DNA of 64,000 bases from Nocardia kruczakiae NBRC 101016 (lineage in GTDB: Bacteria; Actinomycetota; Actinomycetes; Mycobacteriales; Mycobacteriaceae): positions 186,001 to 250,000 of the forward strand of contig NZ_BDBL01000005.1 in assembly GCF_001612965.1 (NCBI RefSeq), in the 5' to 3' direction. A model generated the notes under the pieces. It saw nothing but the letters and a program-made list of their open reading frames with translations, was not told the DNA's origin and ran no database searches. The position numbers and the translations under genes were made by a program. This document shows positions 6,833-15,316 of this stretch, one piece after another. Within the stretch, counting starts at the first letter, position 1; each line of letters starts with the position of its first letter.

Positions 6833-7870
6833 TCAAGCCAGCCGGACATCCGCCGTGGCGAGGCCGAAAACCTTGCGGCCGGCCGACTTCGCGACGATGA
6901 CGACGACGGCGGTCCTGGTATCGGGGTCGACCGACTTGATGCGCCCGGTGAACTCCACCGTTCCCGCCGAGGCGGCTTCGATGACCGTGTAGTTCGACAG
7001 CCGCACGCTGTATCTGATCATCGCGCCCGGGTCCCCGAGCCATCCGGTGACGAAGCCGGCTCCCAAACCCATCGTGAGCATGCCGTGAGCGATCACATCG
7101 GGAAGTCCTGCGAGTGTGGCGATCTCGGCGTGCCAGTGGATGGGATTCACGTCCCCGGACACCCCGGCATAGTTGACCAGATCGCCGCGCGTCAGGTTCA
7201 CCGACCGGGCGGGAAGTTCGGCACCGACGGTCACGTCGTCGAATCGGAGCGCGGTCTGCGGGGAGCGCGTGCGTGAGATCGGCGAAAGACGCGCAGTGGC
7301 AACGGATTCCGCATCTGTTGACGGCCCGTTCACCTCGGCGGCAGATGCCGTGGTCCGGGGAGAGGTATCGAGGCCGCTCATGACGACGCGCTCGATCGTG
7401 TCGCTGATCTCGGCGTCGACGTCCGCGCCGGTGAGGCCGAGGACGGTGGTGTGCATGATCTGCACGACGTCACCGGTCCGGTCGGTGAACGTGTTGGTGA
7501 TGGTGAGCAGGTCCCTGCCGCCGATACTACGCACCGACGACAGCTCCACATCGCTGACCAACCGGTCGCCGGTGAGCACCGGCTTGTACATCTCGAAGAC
7601 CTGATCGGTCTGCACGACGACGTCGTAACCGGTCATGACGGTTTCCAACAGCTTGCGGTTGGCCAGCATCGCGACGGTGGAGATGAAGGTCGTCGGCGCG
7701 ACCAGACCGGCGTACCCGAGCTCACCGGCAGCGTCCTCACTCCAGTGCGCCGGGTGGAAGTCCTGTACCGCGCGTGCGTACTCGCGGATCTTCTCCCGCC
7801 CCACCTCGTAGAAGTCGTCCGTGCGATAGCGATGTCCCACCAGCCCGGTCACATCGAACGTCGCCTCCAC
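6833..7870 (-). CDS. Fused double-hotdog MaoC-like hydratase (HadA/HadB-type)
   Basis: 345 residues containing two hotdog domains joined by a polar Ser/Thr-rich linker (about residues 165-210). The first domain (VGREKIREYARAVQDFHPAHW) resembles the structural HadA-type subunit. The second (LVNYAGVSGDVNPIHWHAEIATLAGLPDVIAHGMLTMG) carries the hydratase-2 motif, with the Asp and His that activate water. In mycolate bacteria separate HadA and HadB form the FAS-II (3R)-hydroxyacyl-ACP dehydratase; a fused protein may serve the same step or an acyl-CoA pathway. GTG 7870 is chosen; TTG 7873 is equally close to the GGAG site. The neighbouring genes are unrelated. Confidence 0.78.
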   Translation of the reverse strand: MEATFDVTGLVGHRYRTDDFYEVGREKIREYARAVQDFHPAHWSEDAAGELGYAGLVAPTTFISTVAMLANRKLLETVMTGYDVVVQTDQVFEMYKPVLTGDRLVSDVELSSVRSIGGRDLLTITNTFTDRTGDVVQIMHTTVLGLTGADVDAEISDTIERVVMSGLDTSPRTTASAAEVNGPSTDAESVATARLSPISRTRSPQTALRFDDVTVGAELPARSVNLTRGDLVNYAGVSGDVNPIHWHAEIATLAGLPDVIAHGMLTMGLGAGFVTGWLGDPGAMIRYSVRLSNYTVIEAASAGTVEFTGRIKSVDPDTRTAVVVIVAKSAGRKVFGLATADVRLA

Positions 7871-7949
7871 CAAGGCCTCTCCTTTGTCCTATTCCACGAG
7901 TGAGACTTCACCTTCTCACAAGACGCCGGTTTCGGCGCCGATCGAAAAT

Positions 7950-9125
7950 TCACTCGGTGTATGTCGTCGGCTGCTCGGTGCGCCGGCGCAGCAACTCCCG
8001 CACCCGTGCGGCCTCGCGGGTGAGGTGATCGCGCTCCGGCACGCTGGTGGCGGTGCGGGATGCCGCGGTGTATCGGTCGGCGGCCTGTTCGAGGTCGCCG
8101 GCGCGTTCGAGGAGGTAGGCGTGGACCGCGGCGTACCGGGGCAGATCGGGGTCCACCGCGTTCAATTCCGCCAGGCCGGCCCGGGGACCGTCGGCTTCGC
8201 CGACCGCGACCGCGCGATTGAGCCGCACCACCGGGCTGCCCGTGAGACGCAGCAGTTCGTCGTACCACTCCACGATCTGTACCCAGTCCGTTTCGGCGGC
8301 GGTCCGGGCGTCGGCGTGCAGCGCGGCGATCGCCGCCTGCGCCTGGTATTCGCCCAGGCGGTCACGAGCCAATGCCGCTTGCAGGATCGTGACACCTTCG
8401 GAGATAAGTGTTGTGTCCCAACGGGTTCGGTCCTGTTCGGCCAGTGGCACGAGGCGCCGGTCCGGGCCCGTGCGGGAGCTGCGGCGGGCATGGTGCAGCA
8501 GCATGAGGGCCAACAGTCCCGCGACCTCCGGCTCGTCGCTCGCCGCGGCCAGCTGGCGGGTGAGGCGGATCGCCTCGGCCGCCAGATCGATATCGCCGCT
8601 GTAGCCCTCGTTGAATACCAGGTAGAGAACTCGCAACACGGTCGCCGGATCGCCGGGCCGGTCCAACGGCAGCCCGGCCAGACGCCGCTTGGCCCGGCTG
8701 ATCCGTTGCGCCATGGTCGCTTCCGGGACGAGATAGGCGGTCGCGATCTGCCGCGTCGTCAGGCCGCCGACCGCGCGCAGCGTCAACGCGACGGCGGAAC
8801 CGGGCGACAGCGACGGATGCGCGCACAGGAAATACAGCCACAACGAGTCGTCGGCTCCCGGGACCGGGCCGGTCGCACGCTCGTGCTCGATCGCGAGTTC
8901 TCGCTCCCGCCTCGATGTTTCGGCTCGTGTGGCATCGAGGAACTTTCGCCACGCGGCCGCGACGAGCCAGCCTTTCGGATCGCGCGGTGGGTCGTCCGGC
9001 CAGGTTTGCAGCGCCCGGATCACAGCCTCCTGCACCGCATCCTCGGCCGACGCGAAGTCCGCACCGCGCCGGACGAGAACACCGATCACCGCGGGCACCA
9101 ACTCCCGCAGCAGCGATTCGTTCAC
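7950..9125 (-). CDS. ECF sigma factor, ECF42 type with long C-terminal extension
   Basis: 391 residues. The first 165 are sigma-70 region 2 (DFASAEDAVQEAVIRALQTWP and PKGWLVAAAWRKFLD) and region 4 (LRAVGGLTTRQIATAYLVPEATMAQRISRAKRRL). The remaining 220 residues are an alpha-helical, TPR-like extension with FNEGYSGDIDLAAEAIRLTRQL and LNRAVAVGEADGPRAGL, as in the ECF42 group. No anti-sigma gene is nearby, which is normal for this group. The GTG at 9125 overlaps the TGA of the preceding DGPF gene by 4 nt (GTGA), so the two are translationally coupled. The extension likely controls activity; the inducing signal is unknown. Confidence 0.88.
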   Translation of the reverse strand: MNESLLRELVPAVIGVLVRRGADFASAEDAVQEAVIRALQTWPDDPPRDPKGWLVAAAWRKFLDATRAETSRRERELAIEHERATGPVPGADDSLWLYFLCAHPSLSPGSAVALTLRAVGGLTTRQIATAYLVPEATMAQRISRAKRRLAGLPLDRPGDPATVLRVLYLVFNEGYSGDIDLAAEAIRLTRQLAAASDEPEVAGLLALMLLHHARRSSRTGPDRRLVPLAEQDRTRWDTTLISEGVTILQAALARDRLGEYQAQAAIAALHADARTAAETDWVQIVEWYDELLRLTGSPVVRLNRAVAVGEADGPRAGLAELNAVDPDLPRYAAVHAYLLERAGDLEQAADRYTAASRTATSVPERDHLTREAARVRELLRRRTEQPTTYTE

Positions 9126-9529
9126 TCGGTCACCGTGGGCATCGCGGTGAGCAGCGGGCGCAGCTCGAGCCACTCCCGGATCGGTTTCCCGCCCGCACCG
9201 GGCGCCTCGGACAGCTCACCGGCCAATTCGAGCGCCCGCTCGTAGGTCTCGACATCGATGAGCATCCAGCCCGCGATCAGATCCTTGGTCTCCGCGAACG
9301 GACCGTCGGTGATCGGCGGGCGGCCCTCCCCGTCGGACCGGACGAACGTGCCCTGCGGCGAGAGCGCCCGATGGTCGACGTATTCGCCGCTGGTCTGCAG
9401 CCGCGCGGCGAAGTCCTCCATGTACCGCACATGGGCGGTGATCTCCTCCGGTGTCCACTGATCCATCGGCACGTCGTTGACCGACGCGGGCGCGCCCCGA
9501 TAGTGCTTGAGCAACAGGTATTTCGGCAT
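9122..9529 (-). CDS. YCII/DGPF-domain protein, partner of the ECF42 sigma factor
   Basis: 135 residues with the defining motif DGPFAETKDLIAGWMLIDVETYERALELA (about residues 75-103) of the DGPF subset of the YCII-related family, a small dimeric alpha/beta fold. The opening KYLLLKHYRG and WTPEEITAHVRYMEDFAARLQ also fit. These proteins are almost always encoded beside ECF42 sigma factors and are thought to be targets of, or signal partners to, them. ATG 9529 lies 6 nt from GGAG; another ATG is 3 nt upstream. The gene ends in a GTGA overlap with the sigma gene. Confidence 0.85.
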   Translation of the reverse strand: MPKYLLLKHYRGAPASVNDVPMDQWTPEEITAHVRYMEDFAARLQTSGEYVDHRALSPQGTFVRSDGEGRPPITDGPFAETKDLIAGWMLIDVETYERALELAGELSEAPGAGGKPIREWLELRPLLTAMPTVTE

Positions 9530-9572
9530 CATCGTCTCCTCGATGTCGGCGGCACGGAACCGGCCGTGGTGA

Positions 9573-10070
9573 TCAGGCCTGCTGACGTTCGGCCCGCTGC
9601 CGGACCAGCTCCTCGACCGCGGTGGGCAGGGTGGTGTCGAAGTCGATGAGCTTCGCCCAGGTCGGGGTGATGACGATCCGGACCATGCCGTCGTAGAGCG
9701 AGCGGACTTCCGCCTCCCACTCCACGCGCTGTTCGGGCGTCATCTCGTAGCTACCGTTCATCTGCAGGTATTCCTCCGGGATGCCGTCGACGACGTCCAG
9801 CTCGGCACGCCCGCGCAGGAGCAGGATCTTCGGCGGATGGACCTCGGTGTCGATTGTCAGCGCGACCTGAGGATTGTGCCGCAGGGAGTGCAGTTTCGGG
9901 GCGTTCTTCGTGGTGCAGAGCACGATCTGCGAGCCGTTCCAGGTGAACGCGATCGGGATGTTGCGCGGCGTGCCGTCCTTGGCGACGTAGGCCAGCCGCA
10001 GCAGGTCGCGCGCCAGCAGTTCCCGGCTGATGGAACGGTTGAGGATTTCGGTGATCGTGTGCTGTTCCAT
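9573..10070 (-). CDS. PPOX-class split-barrel FMN/F420-dependent protein
   Basis: 165 residues of the pyridoxamine-phosphate-oxidase-like split barrel: LLRLAYVAKDGTPRNIPIAFTWNGSQIVLCT, HNPQVALTIDTEV and LLRGRAELDVVDGIPEEYLQM. Actinobacterial members bind FMN, F420 or haem and reduce or sequester varied small molecules; this one has no feature that fixes the cofactor. Translation starts at ATG 10070 with a GGAG-like sequence about 8 nt upstream. It precedes the DGPF/ECF42 pair by 43 bp on the same strand and could belong to the same transcript or be a target of the sigma factor. Confidence 0.8.
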   Translation of the reverse strand: MEQHTITEILNRSISRELLARDLLRLAYVAKDGTPRNIPIAFTWNGSQIVLCTTKNAPKLHSLRHNPQVALTIDTEVHPPKILLLRGRAELDVVDGIPEEYLQMNGSYEMTPEQRVEWEAEVRSLYDGMVRIVITPTWAKLIDFDTTLPTAVEELVRQRAERQQA

Positions 10071-10314
10071 TGCTGTCGCTCCTGTGTCGATGTCCGTGAG
10101 CGGACCGTTCTCGGTTGCTCGTACCCCTGGGACGGAGCCGGTTCGCCGTTCTCGACATCGGTGGAGATTTTTTTTCGAACCTTTCCACCGCAGCCGCTCA
10201 ACCCGCCGGACCTTCCTTGAATTTTGCTTCCATTCCCGCCACCAGCTGCGGCTGCTCGGCCTGCACCTTCTGGGGCCGACTCCACCGATCTCGGCGACTG
10301 ATCAGCGGGAACGC

Positions 10315-10827
10315 TCAGCTCTCGTCGTCGAGGGTCAGCACGACCAGGGGAATCGGCCGGTCGACCTTGGACTGGAAATCCGCCAGCAGCGGGTTGTTCG
10401 CCAGCACCCAGGCCGCGAACTCGGCGTAGGGCTCGGCTTCGAGCGCCTTGCCGGTCGCCTGGTGGGTCTTGTCTCGGAACTCGATGGTGACCTGCGGGTT
10501 TGCCTTGATGTTGTACCACCAGGCCGGGTACTTGTCCTCGATGAACGAACTCACGTACATGATGTCGTCCCGGTAGAGGGGTCCCAGCGGAGTCGTATGC
10601 CGCTTGCCGCTCTTGGCTCCGGTGGTGGTGAGCAGGATGAGGTCCCCGCCCGCGTAAGCGCCGCCCACCTTGCCCGAGTTCTCCCGGAACTCCTTGATCA
10701 CACCGTCGTTCCAATCGGCGATGCCGCCCTGGTGGTCCCCCGCCTGGTTCCACGGCGCGTTCGGATCGTTGTAGTCGGTGATGTCGGCCTGAACCCGCTG
10801 TCCCGCAGTCGATTCGATATCGCTCAT
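10315..10827 (-). CDS. Deazaflavin (F420)-dependent nitroreductase family protein
   Basis: 170 residues matching the DDN family: LILLTTTGAKSGKRHTTPLGPLYRDDIMYVSSF is the signature stretch for the F420 phosphate and deazaflavin contacts, followed by PAWWYNIKANPQVTIEF. The N-terminal FRENSGKVGGAYAGGDL matches the segment that precedes the barrel. Such proteins reduce quinones or nitroaromatics using F420H2 and are typical of mycobacteria and nocardiae. Start ATG 10827 (MSDIESTAG) fits the family. It is separated from the downstream PPOX gene by 244 bp. Confidence 0.85.
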   Translation of the reverse strand: MSDIESTAGQRVQADITDYNDPNAPWNQAGDHQGGIADWNDGVIKEFRENSGKVGGAYAGGDLILLTTTGAKSGKRHTTPLGPLYRDDIMYVSSFIEDKYPAWWYNIKANPQVTIEFRDKTHQATGKALEAEPYAEFAAWVLANNPLLADFQSKVDRPIPLVVLTLDDES

Positions 10828-10927
10828 GATTCGAGTATGTCGGCGAAGTAGGACAATCTCCGTCCCAGTTCAGCACGCCACGGATGACAAGGTCGACCGA
10901 GAAGCCGTGCTGCTGCAGCGGGCTGGT

Positions 10928-11599
10928 TCAGCCGATGCCGTGGTCGGGTAGCAATGTGTCGATGTCGGGCAGCGGGCGACGGCAGATGGCCGCGGCTTCG
11001 TCGTCGGGCACGCCGAACATCCGCAGCAGATCCTCGGCGATGCGGTCGCTGGCGTCGGCGTCGTCGCGGTCGAGCTGGTCGTGGAGCAGCCGGCCCAGAC
11101 ATAGGGTCGCGCCCGCCGCGGTCGTCAGAGCCAGTTGCGGGTCGCGGACCGCGCCGAACCTGCCGCTCCGGGCGCCGGCCTCGATGTCGCGTAGCGCACG
11201 TGGCGCCAGTCCTTTGGCCGAGCTCATGAGTTCCAATCCGTTGTGCAGCAGGACCTTGGACAACTCGGGGAGGCGTCGGTGCAGGCGGCCGGTGATGCGG
11301 AAGCTTCGGGCGAAGACTTCGGCGGGGTCTTCGAGGTCTGCGGTCAGCCGGTCGAGGACCGCGCCGTGCAGGTCGAGCGCGTCCTCGAGGGCGGCCTGGA
11401 ACAGTTCGTCACGGCTGCGGAAGTGGTTGTAGAACGAGCCCATGCCGACGTCGGCGGCTTGCGTGATCTCCACAATCGGCGCGTTCGTTCGCCCGTCCGC
11501 GAGGAATGATTGCGCCGCACCGACCAACGCGGCGCGGGTCCGCGCCTTGCGCCGCTCCAACCGGTTGGACCGCGGTGTAGCGGAGGTGCTGTCGGCCAT
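10928..11599 (-). CDS. TetR-family regulator, likely repressor of the divergent catabolic operon
   Basis: 223 residues. Residues 18-65 are a TetR helix-turn-helix (RTRAALVGAAQSFLADGR, ITQAADVGMGSFYNHFRSRDELFQAAL); the remainder is the helical ligand-binding domain. It is divergently oriented to the dioxygenase operon, and the 132-bp gap holds three copies of one palindrome, the usual arrangement for a local repressor that also controls itself. A hydroxylated aromatic substrate or ring-cleavage product would be the natural inducer; that is an inference. The ATG at 11599 begins MADSTSATPRSN. Confidence 0.87.
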   Translation of the reverse strand: MADSTSATPRSNRLERRKARTRAALVGAAQSFLADGRTNAPIVEITQAADVGMGSFYNHFRSRDELFQAALEDALDLHGAVLDRLTADLEDPAEVFARSFRITGRLHRRLPELSKVLLHNGLELMSSAKGLAPRALRDIEAGARSGRFGAVRDPQLALTTAAGATLCLGRLLHDQLDRDDADASDRIAEDLLRMFGVPDDEAAAICRRPLPDIDTLLPDHGIG

Positions 11600-11653
11600 G
11601 TCGTTGTCACCTTTCCGGGAGATCGACCCACCCTAACGACTTCTGTCAATTCT

Positions 11654-11709
11654 GACGATATCTTCACTAGTCCTTGACTGACGATATCGTCTTGAGTGAC
11701 GATATCGTC
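11654..11709. promoter_or_regulatory. Triple palindromic operator in the TetR/dioxygenase intergenic region
   Basis: Three related sites occur: GACGATATCTTC (11654-11665), GACGATATCGTC (11680-11691) and GACGATATCGTC (11698-11709). The last extends to a perfect 14-bp palindrome, TGACGATATCGTCA. The spacing is 26 and 18 bp. The last two flank or overlap a plausible core promoter for the rightward operon (TTGACT at 11674-11679, GACGAT at 11698-11703), so binding would block transcription. TTGACA read leftward at 11644-11649 may serve the regulator gene. Confidence 0.8.
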
Positions 11710-11731
11710 AGTCAAGTGGAGGGACTTCGCC

Positions 11732-12859
11732 ATGACCGACCATTCCCACGCTGGTTTGCACAGCGATGCGGGCGCGCGACCGGGCGAGCATCCGGGCCGG
11801 GCGTGCAACCCGATCGTGAAGGTGCTCGATCTTGCGTGGCTGCGGTTCGAGAAGCCGGATCTCGAGCGCGCCGAAACCTTCGCGCACGCTTTCGGTTTCA
11901 GCACCGCGGCCCGTACCGCCGAGGAACTGTGGCTGCGGGGGGTCGACGCGGGGCCGCCGTGTGTGCTCATCCGGCGCGGGTGCCGGTCGCGATTCGTCGG
12001 CCCGGCCTTCCGGGCGGACGGTGCGGCCGATCTGCTGCGCCTGGCCGAGGCAGTGGGAAGCCGGGTCGAGCCATTGCCCGACAGGCTGGGCGGGCAGCGG
12101 GTCGGCTTGACCGACCCCAGCGGTCTGCAGGTGGACGTAGTGGCGGATACGACCGTGTCGACCGCCCTGACCGGACAGCCGGGCCGAGCCTTCAACTTCG
12201 GCCACCCGGTGCAGCGAATCAATCGCGCGCAGCGCCCGATCCGGGAGCCGGCGCGAGTGCAACGGCTCGGGCACGTGGTGGTGCAGACCACCCGGTACCG
12301 CAGGACACTGGACTGGTATCTGCGGCACCTGGGCATGATCGTCAGCGATTTCCTCTATTACCCGGGGCAGCGCGACCGCGGCCCGGTATTGAGTTTCCTG
12401 CGCTGTGATCGCGGCTCGGAACCGGCGGATCATCACACGCTGGCGCTGACCCTGGGCCCCTCGAACCGATACGTGCATTCGGCCTACCAGGTGACCGATC
12501 TCGACGCGCTGGCCGCCGGGGGCGAGTATCTGCGCGACCACGGGTATCGGCGGTCGTGGGGCATCGGCCGGCATATCCAGGGCAGCCAGATCTTCGACTA
12601 CTGGCGCGACCCCGACGGGTTCCTGGTCGAGCACTTCAGCGACGGCGACATGTTCGACAACACCCTGGAACCGGGCTGGGCGCCGATGACCGCATCCGGG
12701 CTGGCCCAGTGGGGACCACCGGCGAGCCGGGACTTCCTCGGCACAGCACCCGGCCGCGACGCGGTGCGCGAACTGCGCGCGATCGCCGCGGCGCTGCGTG
12801 CCGACAACGAATTCGATCTCCACCGCCTGCGCGGTCTGCTGAAAGTAGCGAACTCATGA
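11732..12859 (+). CDS. Type I extradiol dioxygenase (VOC superfamily)
   Basis: 375 residues with two vicinal-oxygen-chelate domains. The C-terminal domain has the 2-His-1-carboxylate iron site: His181 in RLGHVVVQT, His235 in DHHTLALTLG and Glu300 in GFLVEHFSDGD, aligned with the BphC-type order. It should cleave a catechol next to its hydroxyls using Fe(II) and oxygen, although some relatives have other VOC chemistries. Start ATG 11732 has GGAGGGA at 11718-11724. It is the first gene of a four-gene operon; its stop overlaps the next start (ATGA). Confidence 0.85.
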   Translation: MTDHSHAGLHSDAGARPGEHPGRACNPIVKVLDLAWLRFEKPDLERAETFAHAFGFSTAARTAEELWLRGVDAGPPCVLIRRGCRSRFVGPAFRADGAADLLRLAEAVGSRVEPLPDRLGGQRVGLTDPSGLQVDVVADTTVSTALTGQPGRAFNFGHPVQRINRAQRPIREPARVQRLGHVVVQTTRYRRTLDWYLRHLGMIVSDFLYYPGQRDRGPVLSFLRCDRGSEPADHHTLALTLGPSNRYVHSAYQVTDLDALAAGGEYLRDHGYRRSWGIGRHIQGSQIFDYWRDPDGFLVEHFSDGDMFDNTLEPGWAPMTASGLAQWGPPASRDFLGTAPGRDAVRELRAIAAALRADNEFDLHRLRGLLKVANS

Positions 12860-13794
12860 CCCTGTCCGTACTGCGCACCGACGACGCCTGGTGGCTGTGG
12901 ACTCCCGGCGGTGCGGCCCGCATCGACACCGCCGCCACGACCACCGCCGAACTGCTCGCCGACCGGCGAGCCGTCACGGCCGCGGCCGCGAGCACCGGCC
13001 TGGTCGCCGTGGACAGCCTGAGACTGGTCTCACCGGTGACCGCGCCGTGCCGGGTGGTCGCGCAGATGACGAATTTCGCCTCCCACGTGCGGGATTCGGG
13101 CGGTGACCCGGCGACCGTGCCGTTGACGTTCTTCCGCAAATCGTCCGGATCGCTCAGCGGCCCCTACGACGACATCGTCCGCCCCGACCATGTGCGGCTG
13201 CTGGACTACGAGGTGGAGATCGGACTGGTCTTCGGCCGCACGATGCCGGTCGGATCGGAGATCACCGCCGAGACCCTCGCCGACTACATCGCCGGGCTGG
13301 TCGTCACCAACGACATCTCCGCCCGCGACGTCCAACTGCCGAAAACACAGTTCTACGAAGGAAAGTCGTATCCGACCTTCACACCGGCAGGCCCCGCGCT
13401 GGTACTGCTCGACCCAGAGGAGCTGGACCGTTTCACCGAATTGCGGCTGCGATTGTGGGTCGACGGCGCGTTGCGCCAGGACATGACCGTATCCGACATG
13501 ATCTACCCGCCGCAGCAGGCCCTGCGCGCACTGACCCGATTCCAGCGCATGGACGCCGGAGATCTGCTGCTCACCGGCACACCAGTGGGCACCGCGCTCA
13601 GCGCTCCATCGAAACCGGTCCAACTGTTGTGGTCACTGCTACCCGAGCACACGAAATGGCGCGTGTTCTCCCGCGCCCAGTCCCGGAACCCGAAGTATCT
13701 GCATGATGGTGCTGTCGTGGAAGCGGCGATCGGTACCGAAGACGGCCGCATCGATCTGGGGCGCCAGCGCACCGTCGTCAGGCACACGCGGTGA
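12856..13794 (+). CDS. Fumarylacetoacetate hydrolase family protein
   Basis: 312 residues of the FAH fold: FRKSSGSLSGPYDDIVRP, LLDYEVEIGLVFGRTMPVG (metal-binding acidic residues), VTNDISARDVQLPKTQFYEGKSYPTFTPAGPALV and LLTGTPVGTALSAP. Family members are Mg-dependent C-C hydrolases, hydratases or decarboxylases acting on 2-oxo acids. Downstream of an extradiol dioxygenase it would hydrolyse or decarboxylate the ring-cleavage product. It has 4-nt overlaps with both neighbours, indicating tight coupling. The N-terminal 60 residues are the extra domain common in this subfamily. Confidence 0.85.
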   Translation: MTLSVLRTDDAWWLWTPGGAARIDTAATTTAELLADRRAVTAAAASTGLVAVDSLRLVSPVTAPCRVVAQMTNFASHVRDSGGDPATVPLTFFRKSSGSLSGPYDDIVRPDHVRLLDYEVEIGLVFGRTMPVGSEITAETLADYIAGLVVTNDISARDVQLPKTQFYEGKSYPTFTPAGPALVLLDPEELDRFTELRLRLWVDGALRQDMTVSDMIYPPQQALRALTRFQRMDAGDLLLTGTPVGTALSAPSKPVQLLWSLLPEHTKWRVFSRAQSRNPKYLHDGAVVEAAIGTEDGRIDLGRQRTVVRHTR

Positions 13795-15308
13795 CCGCAC
13801 ACATCATTCCCGTCGTGATCGTGGGCGCGGGGCCGGCCGGGCTCACGGCGGCCACACTGCTGGCACAGTACGGCGTCGAGTCCGTGGTGCTGGAGCGGTG
13901 GGATGGGGTATATCCACGGCCGCGCGCGGTCCACCTCGACGGCGAGGTCCGCCGAGTGCTGGCCCGGCTCGGCGTCGACACAGAATTCGCCGCACACAGC
14001 CGACCCGCACTCGGATTGCGCCTGCTCGACCGAGACATGCGTCTACTCGCTCAGTTCGATCGCGACCCCACCGGCGGACGCAACGGTTACCCCGAAGCCA
14101 ACCTGTTCGACCAACCCCGACTCGAAACGATACTGCGTGACAATCTCGACCGATATCCCGCGATCACCCTGCGCGAGAACGCCGACGTTTCCGCGGTCGT
14201 CGTCGAGAACGACTGTGTGCGCGTCGATTTCGCCGATCGGTTGACCGGATCGGCAGGCTCGTTACGTGCCCGGTACGTGCTGGGGTGCGACGGCGCCAAC
14301 AGCACCGTCCGGGCCGCGATCGGCTCCTCGATGCGCGATCTCGGATACTCACAACGCTGGCTGGTGCTCGATATCGCCACCACCGCGGATCTCGGGCAGT
14401 GGGACGGTGTGCATCAGGTGTGCGATCCGGTGCGGGCGGCCACCTACATGCGCATCGGCGCGACTCGCTACCGCTGGGAATTCCGGCTGCTGCCCGGCGA
14501 GTCCTCCGCCGACTTCACCGATACGCACCGCCTGGGCCCGCTGCTGCGGCCCTGGACCGGAAACCTCGCGCCCGAGGAGCTGACACTGCTGCGGGTCGCC
14601 GAATACACCTTTCGTGCCCGGCTGGCCGAACGATGGCGCCGCGGCCCTGTGTTCATTCTCGGCGACGCCGCGCACCTCACCCCGCCGTTCATCGGCCAAG
14701 GCCTCGGCGCGGGACTGCGCGACGCGGCCAACCTCACCTGGAAACTGGCAGGCGTGCTGCACGGCGAACTACCCGAAAGCGCGCTCGACACCTACGAGAA
14801 AGAGCGTAAACCCCACGCGCACACCATGATCCGGCTCGCCAAACTGACCGGCGCAACCATGACCGAGGGCGGTCGCCTGGGCGCTCGGCTGCGCCGCCTG
14901 CTGGCACCGCACCTGCACCGCGCACCCGGTTTCACACACCTGGTCACCAGTGGTGAGACGCCTCGCCTGCGCCGCTCGGCACTCATCGCGCCGCGACGAT
15001 CGCCGCGCGACCCGGCGGGGCGTTTGGTCCCGAACCCGGTCCTCGACGACGGCCGGCGCCTCGACGACGCCACCGCCGGACAGTACGCGATCATCACCGC
15101 CACCCCACCGCAACCACACGATGTCCGGACCGTCGAGCAGCAGGGCGCCGTGCTGCTCGATGCCCGCCCCTGCAGCGACCTGCACCGCTGGCTCGGCCGG
15201 ACCCGCGCTGTGCTCGTCCGCCCCGACGGAACCGTGCAACGCAGCGGACGAGACCTGCCGACCCTGTGCGCCGCCCTGCCGCATCACCGGCCGAACATCA
15301 AGACATAA
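13791..15308 (+). CDS. FAD-dependent aromatic hydroxylase (MhpA/PheA-like)
   Basis: 505 residues, group A flavin monooxygenase. The dinucleotide-binding motif VGAGPAGLTAATLLAQYG is at residues 11-28, followed by YPRPRAVHLDGEVRRVLARLG, the DG motif GCDGANSTVRAAIG, and the second FAD motif FILGDAAHLTPPFIGQGLGAGLRDAANLTWKL. The closest named relatives are 3-(3-hydroxyphenyl)propionate hydroxylases, which use NAD(P)H and oxygen to form a catechol. In this operon it would make the substrate for the ring-cleavage dioxygenase. Its GTG start overlaps the previous stop (GTGA). Confidence 0.87.
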   Translation: MTAHIIPVVIVGAGPAGLTAATLLAQYGVESVVLERWDGVYPRPRAVHLDGEVRRVLARLGVDTEFAAHSRPALGLRLLDRDMRLLAQFDRDPTGGRNGYPEANLFDQPRLETILRDNLDRYPAITLRENADVSAVVVENDCVRVDFADRLTGSAGSLRARYVLGCDGANSTVRAAIGSSMRDLGYSQRWLVLDIATTADLGQWDGVHQVCDPVRAATYMRIGATRYRWEFRLLPGESSADFTDTHRLGPLLRPWTGNLAPEELTLLRVAEYTFRARLAERWRRGPVFILGDAAHLTPPFIGQGLGAGLRDAANLTWKLAGVLHGELPESALDTYEKERKPHAHTMIRLAKLTGATMTEGGRLGARLRRLLAPHLHRAPGFTHLVTSGETPRLRRSALIAPRRSPRDPAGRLVPNPVLDDGRRLDDATAGQYAIITATPPQPHDVRTVEQQGAVLLDARPCSDLHRWLGRTRAVLVRPDGTVQRSGRDLPTLCAALPHHRPNIKT

Positions 15309-15316
15309 GGAGACAA

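Noticed and set aside
10071..10314. Possible short minus-strand coding remnant ending in a Lys/Glu-rich stretch near 10200
   Set aside because: No start codon with a ribosome site and only about 30 plausible residues; treated as intergenic.
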